Shown here: positions 13,528-22,397 of the stretch, piece after piece
Layout: every line of letters starts with the position of its first letter
Position numbering within the stretch: position 1 is the stretch's first letter
From: Nitrososphaerales archaeon
Lineage (GTDB): Archaea; Thermoproteota; Nitrososphaeria; Nitrososphaerales; Gagatemarchaeaceae
Assembly (NCBI GenBank): GCA_014874415.1
Contig: JACWAI010000015.1
Coordinates: 1 to 64,000, forward strand
Direction: 5' to 3'
Length of the DNA stretch: 64,000 nucleotides
Made by a program: the position numbers and the translations under genes
The notes under the pieces: model-generated
Told to the model about the DNA's origin: nothing
The model's database searches: none
The model's input: only the letters and a program-made list of their open reading frames with translations

Positions 13528-14742
13528 ATGATAAAGTTAGGAATTGTGGGCAAGACAAACGCAGGTAAGACTACACTCTTTAATTCGATGACACTACTTT
13601 CAGGAGAAGTAAGCACGCGCGCGTTCACTACGGTGCGGGCCGAGGCCGGCGTGGCCAGCGTCGTGACCCCATGTGTGCATAAGGAGTTTGGAGTAAAGGA
13701 CAACCCGGTAAATTCGAAGTGCGAAGATGGTTGGAGGTTCATCCCCATTGAGGTGACCGACTTGCCGGGACTGATTAAAGGGGCGGCGGCGGGGAAGGGG
13801 CTGGGGAATCAGTTCCTAAGTGTCGCTGCACAATCTGATGCGCTACTGCATGTCGTCGATGCGTCTGGGAGTGTCGACAAGGACGGGAAGATTTCGGAAC
13901 CGGGGACTGGTGACCCTTTCGCTGACTATTCAGACACCGAGCTCGAATTGGCGCTCTGGTACACCCGATTGCTCAGATCCAACCAGCCAAAGATTTCGAA
14001 ACTCTCTAAGATGCCTGGTCATGGTATCCCGAGTGCGGTGGAAGAGGTCTTGCAAGGCATAGGTGTCAGGAAAGAGCATGTGATTGCAGCCATTGATGAT
14101 ACGATGTTGAAGGACAAGGAGTTCGATTCTTGGTCCGATAAAGAACTACAAGCCTTTGCGTGGTCTTTGCGAGAGTACTCGAAGCCTACGCTTCTTATCG
14201 CAAACAAGATGGATCTCCCATATGCCGCCGAAAACTTTCAGCGGCTCCGCGAGAAACTCCCAGGTCTCGCAGTCATTCCCACCAGTGGCGAGGCCGAGCT
14301 AACCCTTAGGCGGGCCGAGGCCAAGGGCCTAATCAAATACGTCCCAGGTGAGGAAAGATTCGATATACTCAGACCTCAGGACTTGAACGAAGCGCAGAAG
14401 AGCGCCCTTGCCTATATAAGGCGCAAGGTCTTCGGAGAATATCTGCGAACAGGAGTGCAACACTCGCTGAATTCTGTTGTTTTCCGCCTTTTAAAAAACG
14501 ATGCCGTATATGCCGTGAGTGACCCACAGAAACTTACGGATAGCCATGGACGGGTTCTCCCTGACGTTTACCTTCTGCCAAACGGATCGACAGTAGAAGA
14601 TCTGGCTGCCCATATCCATACCGACCTAGCGAAAGGCCTTCTGTACGCAGTTGACGCCAGGACTGGGCTACACCTTCCGACGAACTACGTGCTCAGGGAC
14701 CGAGACGTGTTATCGATAGTTTCGGCAGGGCACAAAGACTAG
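13528..14742 (+). CDS. YchF/Obg-family GTPase, archaeal type, with TGS domain
   Basis: The 404-residue protein has G1 GKTNAGKTT (residues 8-16), a switch region with RAFTTVRAEAG, G3 DLPG, and G4 NKMD (about 227-230). It ends in a TGS domain (LPDVYLLPNGSTVEDLAAHI). Archaeal YchF-type proteins of this length keep NKxD, unlike bacterial YchF, and are thought to act on the ribosome. ATG 13528 lies within MIKLGIVGK, the expected opening. Codon use looks more A/T-tolerant than in flanking chromosomal genes, in line with its place inside the putative element. It converges with the orphan gene, overlapping by 4 bases. Confidence 0.85.
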   Translation: MIKLGIVGKTNAGKTTLFNSMTLLSGEVSTRAFTTVRAEAGVASVVTPCVHKEFGVKDNPVNSKCEDGWRFIPIEVTDLPGLIKGAAAGKGLGNQFLSVAAQSDALLHVVDASGSVDKDGKISEPGTGDPFADYSDTELELALWYTRLLRSNQPKISKLSKMPGHGIPSAVEEVLQGIGVRKEHVIAAIDDTMLKDKEFDSWSDKELQAFAWSLREYSKPTLLIANKMDLPYAAENFQRLREKLPGLAVIPTSGEAELTLRRAEAKGLIKYVPGEERFDILRPQDLNEAQKSALAYIRRKVFGEYLRTGVQHSLNSVVFRLLKNDAVYAVSDPQKLTDSHGRVLPDVYLLPNGSTVEDLAAHIHTDLAKGLLYAVDARTGLHLPTNYVLRDRDVLSIVSAGHKD

Positions 14743-15890
14743 TAAGTATTCCAAACGTTATGCCCTATGTTCTCTGGAGCGGCCTCTTTTACGTAGAAAT
14801 TCAAGCTAGTCTTTCTCACGTCCCACTCCAAAGTGCCAACATAAGCGGTTTTCACAGTTTCCTCCTTATAGGTAGGCCACTTCTTCAAGTCATCAAGTGC
14901 TTGCCTTCGGCAATTGAAATAGGCTTGATACGCGTCTGTACTCCACCTGAATTCGAAATATCCAAGTTCGCCCGTTGATTTTGATCGTTGCACGCTGTCG
15001 GGGCCCCTCTTCGTGGATTCGTGAGTTCTCCATGCTTTGTCAAATGGATGGTATTCCACCTCCTTCCATTGACCCAAAGCAGTCAGTAAGTGCCGTTGAA
15101 TCTCTTCGGAGATATCACCCTTCTCGCACCTTGCGTCAAATGGACCACTTGCCCCTTTGAGTCTCAATCTTACGAAATCTTGGAGCTCAGGGGAAACCCG
15201 GAAGATGTATGAATCGCCGGGATACTCCGGAGTTGATAGAAGTTTCAACTCATCGCGGAACCGATTGATATCGAACTTTTCCGTTCTAAACCGAAACGTT
15301 GGTGTCTTATACGGACCCATCCTATACGAGATGTCAATGCCAGAGTCGCCTGCGGTAAGGCTAAGGACTGGCCATTTCTGCAAGAAACTCATTCGAGTGT
15401 GTTCTCCATCGAACCAAAAGTAAACCATCTTTCCCGTTTGCTCCAAGCTCGCTCTAAGACAGACTTGGAGTTTGTTGGTACTCAGCCGTGGATTTTCAAG
15501 TTGCACTTCCCTCTTGTCAACCTTCATTGAAAGTTTGTCTTGATCAAGCCCGAGATGGACGTTCTCTAAGTTCTTGGGTTGATGGCCGTTGAATTTCTGA
15601 GTGAAATCGTATATTGTCTGACGTTTGACATATTGAACTTCCATGATATCGCCGAATTTGGCTCCTAGGCCCTTGACCAATATCATGCACACGTTGTAAC
15701 TTGGTTTGTGAGTTTCAAACCGCAGAGTTGTATAGCACTTGACTTCGCGCTGTTCCTTACTTGAGAGATTTCTGACCCCAATCTCCACCACAGGGTTCTT
15801 TTCTTGTCTGACTTGTGGATTGTCGTACCCCATTGATTCGAGGTAATGCCGATAGATTCGAAATGCCGGCCCTTGATGAGTCTTGGTCAC
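14739..15890 (-). CDS. Orphan protein at the end of the HerA-type operon
   Basis: I do not recognise this 383-residue protein. It is charged, has no transmembrane segment and alternates predicted strands and helices, with several aromatic stretches (MVYFWFDGEHTRMSFLQKWP, YFEFRWSTDAYQAYFN). The two parts separated near residue 200 look like separate beta-rich domains. GTG 15890 is the called start; the frame stays open further upstream without an ATG, GTG or TTG. It is the last gene of the minus-strand block and converges with the GTPase gene. Base composition is more AT-rich than the chromosome around it. Confidence 0.7.
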   Translation of the reverse strand: MTKTHQGPAFRIYRHYLESMGYDNPQVRQEKNPVVEIGVRNLSSKEQREVKCYTTLRFETHKPSYNVCMILVKGLGAKFGDIMEVQYVKRQTIYDFTQKFNGHQPKNLENVHLGLDQDKLSMKVDKREVQLENPRLSTNKLQVCLRASLEQTGKMVYFWFDGEHTRMSFLQKWPVLSLTAGDSGIDISYRMGPYKTPTFRFRTEKFDINRFRDELKLLSTPEYPGDSYIFRVSPELQDFVRLRLKGASGPFDARCEKGDISEEIQRHLLTALGQWKEVEYHPFDKAWRTHESTKRGPDSVQRSKSTGELGYFEFRWSTDAYQAYFNCRRQALDDLKKWPTYKEETVKTAYVGTLEWDVRKTSLNFYVKEAAPENIGHNVWNTY

Positions 15891-15943
15891 GCGGAGGCAT
15901 CGTTTGTCTGTGACATGGTCAATAGTGATGCCATAACGCGTCC

Positions 15944-17401
15944 CTAATCGTAGTTTGTCACGAAAGATTGGCCGACACGTAAGTAGATACTCGGACGGGT
16001 CGCATGATTCTCTGTTTGAGAGAACCGGTTCCAGGTTCCACCTACACCCTCGATTCTGTAGTGAATCTCGTAAGTCTTTCCAATCTCTAGCCTTGTTCCG
16101 GTCAACTCCTCAAATTGGGATTTTCGTATCAAGAAGTAAGTTCCCCTGGATTCCCACTTTCCAGCCAGAACTATTGGGACAGCTTTGGGTTCGTCGATAT
16201 TCCCAATAATTTTACTCTCGTATGGGTTGTAACGTGTGTAAACTTCATTCCTAGCTGTTTGGCTGTACCCAGTTCCCTTTGGATCGCTTGAACCGGGGGC
16301 CGCACCAGGAATCTCAGGAATTCCCGGCTTTGGATTCAAATCTTGTATTGCAGAGCCAAACTCCTCCTGTTGCTTCGTCTTTAGCGAGTCATTCGAATGA
16401 GGTTCGTTCGAAGGCTGAAGTTTCTGTCGAAGCTCATTGTCAGGACTGTCCAAATCTCTTTGTCCTCGAATAGGAAACCCCTTCGAATTACCACCAGTGG
16501 TCTGGTCGGCTTTTGGAGGATTGTCAAGGTTGGGCTTTTCTTCTGGAGATATTGGAAGTTGCTTCTTAGAACTTGGTTTGTCAGGTTGAGAAACCTTCGG
16601 ATCTTCGGCGCTGGAGAAAGTAACCTGCTTATCCAAAGCCTTTGATCCATTATTCGCCTTGGGCTGATAACTACCAATGTCAATGGACTTCGGTTCGTCG
16701 TTGGCTGGCGAGTCCGCAGCTTGCTGAGAATCAAGATTGATAGAATCTTTCTGATTATCATGTGGCTGCCCGTTCGTCCGAGCAGAATTCTGTCTCTTCA
16801 TAGGATCTGTCTCGGTGGGAGTTGGAGCACTGGGGTCTGTATCATTCAGAATAGGTTTGTCTGGCTGGGAACCAATCCGGACGTTTGAACCAACTGGGTT
16901 GGCTGGACGGCCCGCTGAATCGTTCGTTCCGTCAGTCGAGTCTGAGTCATTGCCCTTCTTGTCAACCGATGTCGATGAAGAGTCCGTGGCCGTGGAGTCT
17001 GTGTTCTGCCGAGGATTTGGACCGGCGGATTCCCGCGCTGAGTCGTCTAGTTCCCTCTCGCCCAATCCCTTTGGAACCCGCCTTTCTTGAGAAGGGACTT
17101 CGGCATCCGCCCCAGAGCTGGTTTGGCTCACCTCAGATGAACCTGTGCCCCCCTCATCTTCGGCATACTTCTCCCTCAGGTCTTTCGCATAGGCCTCGAA
17201 CTCATCTTGTCCGATCTCTCCCTCTGCTTTGGGCGTTTCCGCCGCCGCGCCGGGACTAGCATTTTGTTCAGGGATGCCCCGGTCGGGTTCGTCGGAACCT
17301 GCTGACTCCTTCTGTTTTCTCTCTAGTTCTTCTGCATAGCTTGCGAATGGGTCCTTCTCCGGATTCTCGCGCCCTTCGCCCCGCTCACCCTCGCCTGGCA
17401 T
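15944..17401 (-). CDS. Long disordered protein with a small C-terminal domain
   Basis: Of 485 residues, about 360 are low-complexity and rich in S, D, P, N, K, Q and E, with no predicted fold. The N-terminus has two related short helices, KDPFASYAEELERKQ (about 16-30) and QDEFEAYAKDLREKYA (about 67-82), sharing a [DE]xFxxYAxxLxxK pattern. They look like paired docking motifs. The last 100 residues are ordered and beta-rich (VPIVLAGKWESRGTYFLIRK, GKTYEIHYRIEGVGGTWNRF). It overlaps the HerA-type gene by 17 bases, so it is co-translated with it and probably a partner or tether. Function unknown. Confidence 0.7.
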   Translation of the reverse strand: MPGEGERGEGRENPEKDPFASYAEELERKQKESAGSDEPDRGIPEQNASPGAAAETPKAEGEIGQDEFEAYAKDLREKYAEDEGGTGSSEVSQTSSGADAEVPSQERRVPKGLGERELDDSARESAGPNPRQNTDSTATDSSSTSVDKKGNDSDSTDGTNDSAGRPANPVGSNVRIGSQPDKPILNDTDPSAPTPTETDPMKRQNSARTNGQPHDNQKDSINLDSQQAADSPANDEPKSIDIGSYQPKANNGSKALDKQVTFSSAEDPKVSQPDKPSSKKQLPISPEEKPNLDNPPKADQTTGGNSKGFPIRGQRDLDSPDNELRQKLQPSNEPHSNDSLKTKQQEEFGSAIQDLNPKPGIPEIPGAAPGSSDPKGTGYSQTARNEVYTRYNPYESKIIGNIDEPKAVPIVLAGKWESRGTYFLIRKSQFEELTGTRLEIGKTYEIHYRIEGVGGTWNRFSQTENHATRPSIYLRVGQSFVTNYD

Positions 17402-18554
17402 CCCTGCCTGCCCTCGCCATGTATGTCATCACCTCTCTCGGAAACCGCTCCCTGTCTTGCTCGTCGAATGGAAGATAGAACTCGGTTCCCATCTGCACTA
17501 ACTTAGCGACCGTCTCGTTGAACTCGTACTCATCTGAAGCTACACCAAGCGCGGCCTTGGTGACCAAGTCGAGAATCTTGTCAGGCCTGTGACTGGTGAG
17601 AACCTCCTCGTATCCCTCCTTGAATCTGGCTCTGAACCACTCGTCGTCCACGATTTCCTGGAGCCTGTCCCTCACCGTAGAGACGGGCGCCCTAGGGAGT
17701 GGGTTCTTCAGGTAGAACTCGGCCATCAGCCTCTTCACCGACTCGTCGTCCATCTCTCCGAGCGCCAATCCCATCTCTAGTGGCTTGTTAGGGACAGACA
17801 CCTTGATTGGGAGCGGATGCCTTTGGACATGGACCACCGCTTCTCCCGGCTTCAAAGCCTCCAGGGCCTCCGACTGCTCCTCGGTCATCCCCATCGATCC
17901 AGCCAGGATCTTTCTGTCGTCTTCGGCCGGCACCTGGTGGACGATTTTGGTGGCCGTGTTCTTGATGGCGTCGGGCAGTATCTTTGTCGGAATCTGCTCG
18001 ACGACGACCAACCCCTCGCCGTAGGCCCGAACCTCGGCGAGCATGTTCGCGAAGTGCTCCACCATCACCTTCCTCGAGTCGGCGCCCTCCGGATCCCCCT
18101 TGCTTGTCGAGATATTGGGGAGGAGCCTGTGCGCCTCCTCGATGAGCGTCACATGCCTGAGGCTCTTAGATTGCCCCTTCGCCTCGAGGTATTCGGCTAG
18201 GTTAGATAGCAGCAGGGCTGCGACGAATGCCTTCTCCTCGGGGTGAGAGATGCCCTTCAGTTCCATGACCGTCGGGCGTCGGAGGATTGTCTCAAGAGGC
18301 GTCGAAGCGGTCGTGTTGAAGAGGTCCCCCTCCTTGCCAAGTTCGAGGTTGTCAATCCTCACCCTCATGGCGGACTCGATGTTCATCGTGACGTTTGGCT
18401 CGTAGCCCAGCTTCCGCGCGACCATTTCGGATGTCCGGCGGAAATCAGCCAGGGTTATCGGCTTCCCCCGCTTGTCGCTCTTCAGGTCCCAGCCGCAGGA
18501 CTTGTACGTCTCGACGAGCACCTGCTTGATGACGTAGGGGAGAGGAGCGTACAT
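17385..18554 (-). CDS. HerA/FtsK-type ATPase, C-terminal part after a frameshift
   Basis: This 389-residue frame continues the upstream ATPase reading. Before its first ATG the same frame reads PPGVSIKTHLDALEAAWNSS, which joins the N-terminal part at NIFEP once one C is restored. It carries the Walker B region HVTLIEEAHRLLPN, a sensor-like VVVEQIPTKILPDAIKN, and LEALKPGEAVVHVQRHPLP, a late beta-hairpin typical of HerA/VirB4-like DUF87 ATPases. The rest is helical. Without the N-terminal P-loop it cannot hydrolyse ATP. The two frames together would give about 805 residues, longer than repair-type HerA (about 500). Confidence 0.8.
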   Translation of the reverse strand: MYAPLPYVIKQVLVETYKSCGWDLKSDKRGKPITLADFRRTSEMVARKLGYEPNVTMNIESAMRVRIDNLELGKEGDLFNTTASTPLETILRRPTVMELKGISHPEEKAFVAALLLSNLAEYLEAKGQSKSLRHVTLIEEAHRLLPNISTSKGDPEGADSRKVMVEHFANMLAEVRAYGEGLVVVEQIPTKILPDAIKNTATKIVHQVPAEDDRKILAGSMGMTEEQSEALEALKPGEAVVHVQRHPLPIKVSVPNKPLEMGLALGEMDDESVKRLMAEFYLKNPLPRAPVSTVRDRLQEIVDDEWFRARFKEGYEEVLTSHRPDKILDLVTKAALGVASDEYEFNETVAKLVQMGTEFYLPFDEQDRERFPREVMTYMARAGRDARRG

Positions 18555-19798
18555 CGTGAAACTGGAATTCCAGGCGGCCTCAAGCGCGTCGAGGTGAGTC
18601 TTGATGCTGACCCCCGGCGGGGTTCGAAGATGTTCAACCTGAATGGTGCCGTGTCCTCTCCAGGAGTGAACACCTGCAGGCTCTTGACGTGGGAAGCGAG
18701 GCTCCTGTACTCCTTCTTTACCGGCTCAATCACAAGGAATGGGACGCCCAGGTCGTATAACTGCAGGAGCAGATTGAATGCCGACGTGGTCTTACCTGAG
18801 CCCGTCCTCCCCATCAGGTAGAGGTGCGTGACCAGGTCATTGAGAGGAAGCTTCACCCAGTGACCGCTCTTGCCTGATTGGAGCATCACTTCCCCGAGGG
18901 TGATGTCTCCTTCCAGTGGTGGAGGAAGCTCGAACTCCACTGCGGGGGCCACCTCCACTCCCATGGCCATCTGCGGAATCCATACGAAAGATGCTGCCTC
19001 GGATGGTAGGATAATCGAGGGTTTTCCACGAGGCAGGAGATCTTGAAACGGCCGCCTTTGACCAGTAATTTTCAGCTCTCCTGCCTTCCTGTGGCTCGAC
19101 AGACTCGAACGGGCCACTCCCGCCGCCAAGGTTGCTACTCTGAGGGCATCTTCTTGGGTCGTGCCCCGTCCTGTGATGTAGACCCAGGCATCGACCGCCT
19201 GTGAGGAAGAGTGCCTCTCAACCCTCTTGGCGGCCTCCTCCGACTCGATTTGGAAGAAGTGGTCTTGGATTGATGTTGTGTTCTGCTCGCCCGCAAAGGA
19301 TGAGATACTCTGCTGTTGACCTGCCTTCTTGGCCAGCGCGCGCTGCCTCCTGCGTGCAATTAGACCGGAGATGGGATTGCCTCTGTGCTCCCGGAAGACA
19401 ACGGCATAGTCTCCCTCGTAGCCGTTCTCGATGAAGTACCTGGCCAGTGGCTCAAGCGGGTTCGGGGATGGCTCGGGCGCGCCAGTCAAAAGTATGGACG
19501 CTCGTGGCGCTACGTTGACGGCTAACGTTACAGGAGTTGGCAGGGTTTCTGGAAGATACGTCTTCGCAACAGAGAGTAGTTGATATTCGATGGACGAAAT
19601 GCTGTCCTTCCCACGGGCCAAGAGGATGATTCGTCCCCTTCGCTCTCTGAAGCTCATCCTGAACTCGGTCGTCAGCTTCATCGAAACAAGCGCACGGGCG
19701 AACCTCTGGAACTTGATGGCCTCTTCTTGGAGGATTTTCTCTTCGTACTTCGCCCTGATCTCCTTTGTGGGGGTCAGCCGCAGCTCAATCGCGGCCAC
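18482..19798 (-). CDS. HerA/FtsK-type ATPase, N-terminal part with P-loop, frameshifted
   Basis: Residues 1-300 form a long N-terminal region ahead of the ATPase core. The core starts with ITLGEVMLQSGKSGHWVKLP and the Walker A LMGRTGSGKTT (about 328-338). The true reading ends at RLNIFEP; the remaining residues (rich in R, S, T, P) are out-of-frame. On the minus strand the run CCCC at 18619-18622 needs one more C to rejoin the downstream frame. Membrane-associated HerA/VirB4-type ATPases pump DNA; two membrane proteins are encoded just upstream. The stop of the preceding membrane gene lies 17 bases before this start. Confidence 0.85.
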   Translation of the reverse strand: MAAIELRLTPTKEIRAKYEEKILQEEAIKFQRFARALVSMKLTTEFRMSFRERRGRIILLARGKDSISSIEYQLLSVAKTYLPETLPTPVTLAVNVAPRASILLTGAPEPSPNPLEPLARYFIENGYEGDYAVVFREHRGNPISGLIARRRQRALAKKAGQQQSISSFAGEQNTTSIQDHFFQIESEEAAKRVERHSSSQAVDAWVYITGRGTTQEDALRVATLAAGVARSSLSSHRKAGELKITGQRRPFQDLLPRGKPSIILPSEAASFVWIPQMAMGVEVAPAVEFELPPPLEGDITLGEVMLQSGKSGHWVKLPLNDLVTHLYLMGRTGSGKTTSAFNLLLQLYDLGVPFLVIEPVKKEYRSLASHVKSLQVFTPGEDTAPFRLNIFEPRRGSASRLTSTRLRPPGIPVSRCTLLSPTSSSRCSSRRTSPAAGT

Positions 19799-19815
19799 AG
19801 CCTGTCGCCTATCAG

Positions 19816-20319
19816 CTAGATGAGGCAGGAGTGAAGGTGGAGTGAAGGTGCCTGAAGTATCACTCCGACCAGTTTCTCTGCGAGACCTAGGAAAGTCCCA
19901 GGGGAAAGCAAGACCAGAGACAACAGACTTGCCACACCGAGGACCACGAGAGGTTCACCCGACGAATGGACGGTTGGAGCCGTCTGGACCGTGGCCGCCG
20001 CCGTCGCGCCTACATAGATGAGAGCTGCCGCCCCGAAGGTCACCAGGAGACTCTTGGCGTGCTTCGAAAGAAGGCGGAGCCACGGTCCACTCTTTCCGAA
20101 TATGGACAGCAAAGCAGGCGTCGTGAAGACCATTAAGACGGCCGTTGCTGAGGAGACTTGGAGGAGATTGCCCCCCGCTAGATTGTAGATACTGGGCGCG
20201 TCCGGTTCTAGCCCGATGCGCTGCACCAAAGTGTTCGCGGCTACCAAGAGGGCTGCAAGGAGGATGTAGCTGACGATTAGGACCAGGGCAATCGCCACCA
20301 ATTTGCCTACTACTCCCAT
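19816..20319 (-). CDS. Integral membrane protein of the HerA-type operon
   Basis: The 167-residue protein has about four hydrophobic helices (residues 5-30, 50-72, 88-112 and 122-152) and few charged residues. No family is recognised. It lies 6 bases downstream of the other membrane protein gene and 17 bases upstream of the HerA-type ATPase, so it is most likely a membrane subunit that anchors or forms a channel for the ATPase complex (inference from position). ATG 20319 opens MGVVGKLVAIALVLIVSYIL. Confidence 0.7.
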   Translation of the reverse strand: MGVVGKLVAIALVLIVSYILLAALLVAANTLVQRIGLEPDAPSIYNLAGGNLLQVSSATAVLMVFTTPALLSIFGKSGPWLRLLSKHAKSLLVTFGAAALIYVGATAAATVQTAPTVHSSGEPLVVLGVASLLSLVLLSPGTFLGLAEKLVGVILQAPSLHLHSCLI

Positions 20320-20325
20320 GCCCAG

Positions 20326-21369
20326 TCACTCGTAAATTATTGTGACAGCTTGTAGCTGAGCCCTGCTGAGCTCGACCGAAGGAGTGCCTAGGGACGCGAC
20401 GAGGAGTACCTGGCCTTGGCCTTCTGTCTGGGTAAGCCGCTGGCCCAGTGTTTCTCCTTCGGTCGCTGCCATGCTGCTCAGGAAGGCGGTGTACCTGTCA
20501 GGGTGAGGAGCGCCAATCTTCTGAAGCGTCTCGTGCAAGAACTCTTTGAGGGTGAGCATGCCTTGGGATTTCCCTCCAATTCGAGGAAGGACGGAGATGG
20601 GCCTCTGGGTCCCGTCAGGCCTGTTATAGAGCTCGAATGAATTCACGAAACCATGTTGTGCCTCGACGGCTGCGGCTCCGTAATCGGAGGCCGAGATTAG
20701 CTGGTGTAGGTCCTCGGTGCGGGGTACTATCCTGGCAGATTGCAGATTGGTGACGGCGGCAACTTCAGCGCCGTCAAGTGGCAGAAGGTATACGCCGAGG
20801 GGGACGAGCGCCCGGGCAGCGGACCGTATCCGCCTCATGAGCTTGTCTTCCGCGCCGCCTCGACCGAAGGAATTCGCTGAGAAGACAAGGAAGATCCGTG
20901 GAGCCGGGCTGGAGACCAGCAGAATCCTCTCGCCGACGCCCGACAGCGCGCCTTCGATGTCTCGTGTCGAGACCTTGGCCTCGGCTACTGCACCCCAATG
21001 AAACGGGTCAAGCCGAGAACAGAGTAGTATCGAGTTCTCTACTGGCGTTGATAGTGCAGATACGTGAGTCGAAAGCCTGTGCCTGAACAACAGCGTCATT
21101 CCCGCTAGGAAGAAAACTACTGGGGAGAAAGTGCCCCCGGAGAAGAATGCCACCAAGCTAAGTAGAATTAGAATGGAACCGACTATGTTCAGCCAGAATC
21201 CGGTTCCTCTCTTCGACGGCCCATCACGACGATCAAATCTTCCGCGTTTTCCTCCTAGTAGAGACGGCAGGAAAAGGTACGCGAGGATAGGGACGGCGAC
21301 TATCCAAGCCCCGACACCCGCCATGAGTAAGGCGAAAAGGAAGAGGCCAGCCTTCATCATCCAGCCCAT
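20326..21369 (-). CDS. Membrane-anchored protein with cytosolic domain, HerA-type operon
   Basis: The 347 residues begin with two hydrophobic pairs (about 5-38 and 58-92) separated by a basic loop (GGKRGRFDRRDGPSKRG). The remaining 250 residues form a soluble alpha/beta domain with strands such as RILLVSSPAPRIFLVFSANS and VLLVASLGTPSVELSRAQL. No catalytic motif is recognised. The ATG overlaps the stop of the RecA-like gene by one base. An inner-membrane platform for a DNA-translocating ATPase is a fair guess. The C-terminal domain could be a nuclease or binding module too divergent to call by eye. Confidence 0.7.
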   Translation of the reverse strand: MGWMMKAGLFLFALLMAGVGAWIVAVPILAYLFLPSLLGGKRGRFDRRDGPSKRGTGFWLNIVGSILILLSLVAFFSGGTFSPVVFFLAGMTLLFRHRLSTHVSALSTPVENSILLCSRLDPFHWGAVAEAKVSTRDIEGALSGVGERILLVSSPAPRIFLVFSANSFGRGGAEDKLMRRIRSAARALVPLGVYLLPLDGAEVAAVTNLQSARIVPRTEDLHQLISASDYGAAAVEAQHGFVNSFELYNRPDGTQRPISVLPRIGGKSQGMLTLKEFLHETLQKIGAPHPDRYTAFLSSMAATEGETLGQRLTQTEGQGQVLLVASLGTPSVELSRAQLQAVTIIYE

Positions 21370-22397
21370 CAGTGGAACCCTTCCTCATCGAGACCAGCGT
21401 AGCCGAACGTCGAGTAGTCCGCCATGGCGGGGTGCCTCTGGACCCAGAGGGCCCTGCCCCGGTTCTCGTCCTTCACCTTCGCCTCGGGGTTTACGGGCAC
21501 AGGATGGTCGTCCTTGCTCCTCTTCGCGTCCACCTTCGTCAGCTCGAAGCTGAACTTCGCGTCGTGGCCCAGTATGATGCCTCCGTAGGGTGTCATGTTC
21601 CAGGCGTGTATGGGCTCGATGGAGAGATGGCTCGTCGTCAGGACGGCGAGGCCGAACTGGATGCACAGCCTCTGGGCATGAGATAGCAGCATGGCCAGGC
21701 TCGAGCTCCTCGCAGGGAGGTCCTGGGTGTTCGGGAACATCGCCTTCAGCGGGGCGGAAAGGGAATCGTAGACCAGCAGCTTGGCCTTGGTCTGCTCGAT
21801 GATGTGGTAGAGGCCCGACTCATAGACCGGGGTGGACTTCAGCCTCAGCTCCACCCTAGGGTTGTCGGACCTCTCGGATACGTGGATTTCGGAGTCTACG
21901 CCGTGGAGCTTCAGCAGCTCTATGATGTCAGGCATCTGTACAATCAGGACCGTCGGCTCGCTCGGTGAATCGATCTGGATGTCGAACTCTGGCGAGAGTA
22001 TGTCGACGACCGACGAGATGTGGCTCTGAGTGTACATCACGCCCGCCTTGTCCAATGTGCTGGTCAGCAGGGTGACGAGCTCGCTTCGAGAAACGCCCTT
22101 CTTTCGCGAAACGGGCCGAGGAACTCTCTCGAGCTTCACTTCCTTCACCGGGATGTCCTTGCCGAAGCGCTTGTTCATCCCAGGTAGGCGATACTCCACC
22201 AGGTAACTCATGTAGGACTGCTCTGTGTCGAGGATCAGGGCGGTCCTCCCTGCGGCGACCGTCGCACAGGCGGCTTGGAAGCAAAGTATGCTCTTGCCCA
22301 GCGCCTTCGCTCCGAATACCTGGCTGATGGTACCAGTCGGCAGACCGCCGCCGGTCAGTGCGTCGAGCGCCGAGCACTGTGTGGGGAGTTTCTCCAT
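21369..22397 (-). CDS. RecA/RadA-superfamily ATPase with an inserted domain
   Basis: The 342-residue protein opens CSALDALTGGGLPTGTISQV, the RadA/KaiC-like entry, with Walker A GAKALGKS (about residues 29-36) and Walker B KLLVYDSLSAP (about 207-217). SHAQRLCIQFGLAVLTTSHL is the helix and strand usually carrying the sensor segment. Between the two Walker regions is an insertion of roughly 100 residues (about 80-180) not present in RadA. The N-terminal HhH domain of true RadA is missing. It abuts the degenerate HerA-like gene upstream without a gap. It may power or load the translocase; a strand-exchange role is possible. Confidence 0.75.
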   Translation of the reverse strand: MEKLPTQCSALDALTGGGLPTGTISQVFGAKALGKSILCFQAACATVAAGRTALILDTEQSYMSYLVEYRLPGMNKRFGKDIPVKEVKLERVPRPVSRKKGVSRSELVTLLTSTLDKAGVMYTQSHISSVVDILSPEFDIQIDSPSEPTVLIVQMPDIIELLKLHGVDSEIHVSERSDNPRVELRLKSTPVYESGLYHIIEQTKAKLLVYDSLSAPLKAMFPNTQDLPARSSSLAMLLSHAQRLCIQFGLAVLTTSHLSIEPIHAWNMTPYGGIILGHDAKFSFELTKVDAKRSKDDHPVPVNPEAKVKDENRGRALWVQRHPAMADYSTFGYAGLDEEGFH

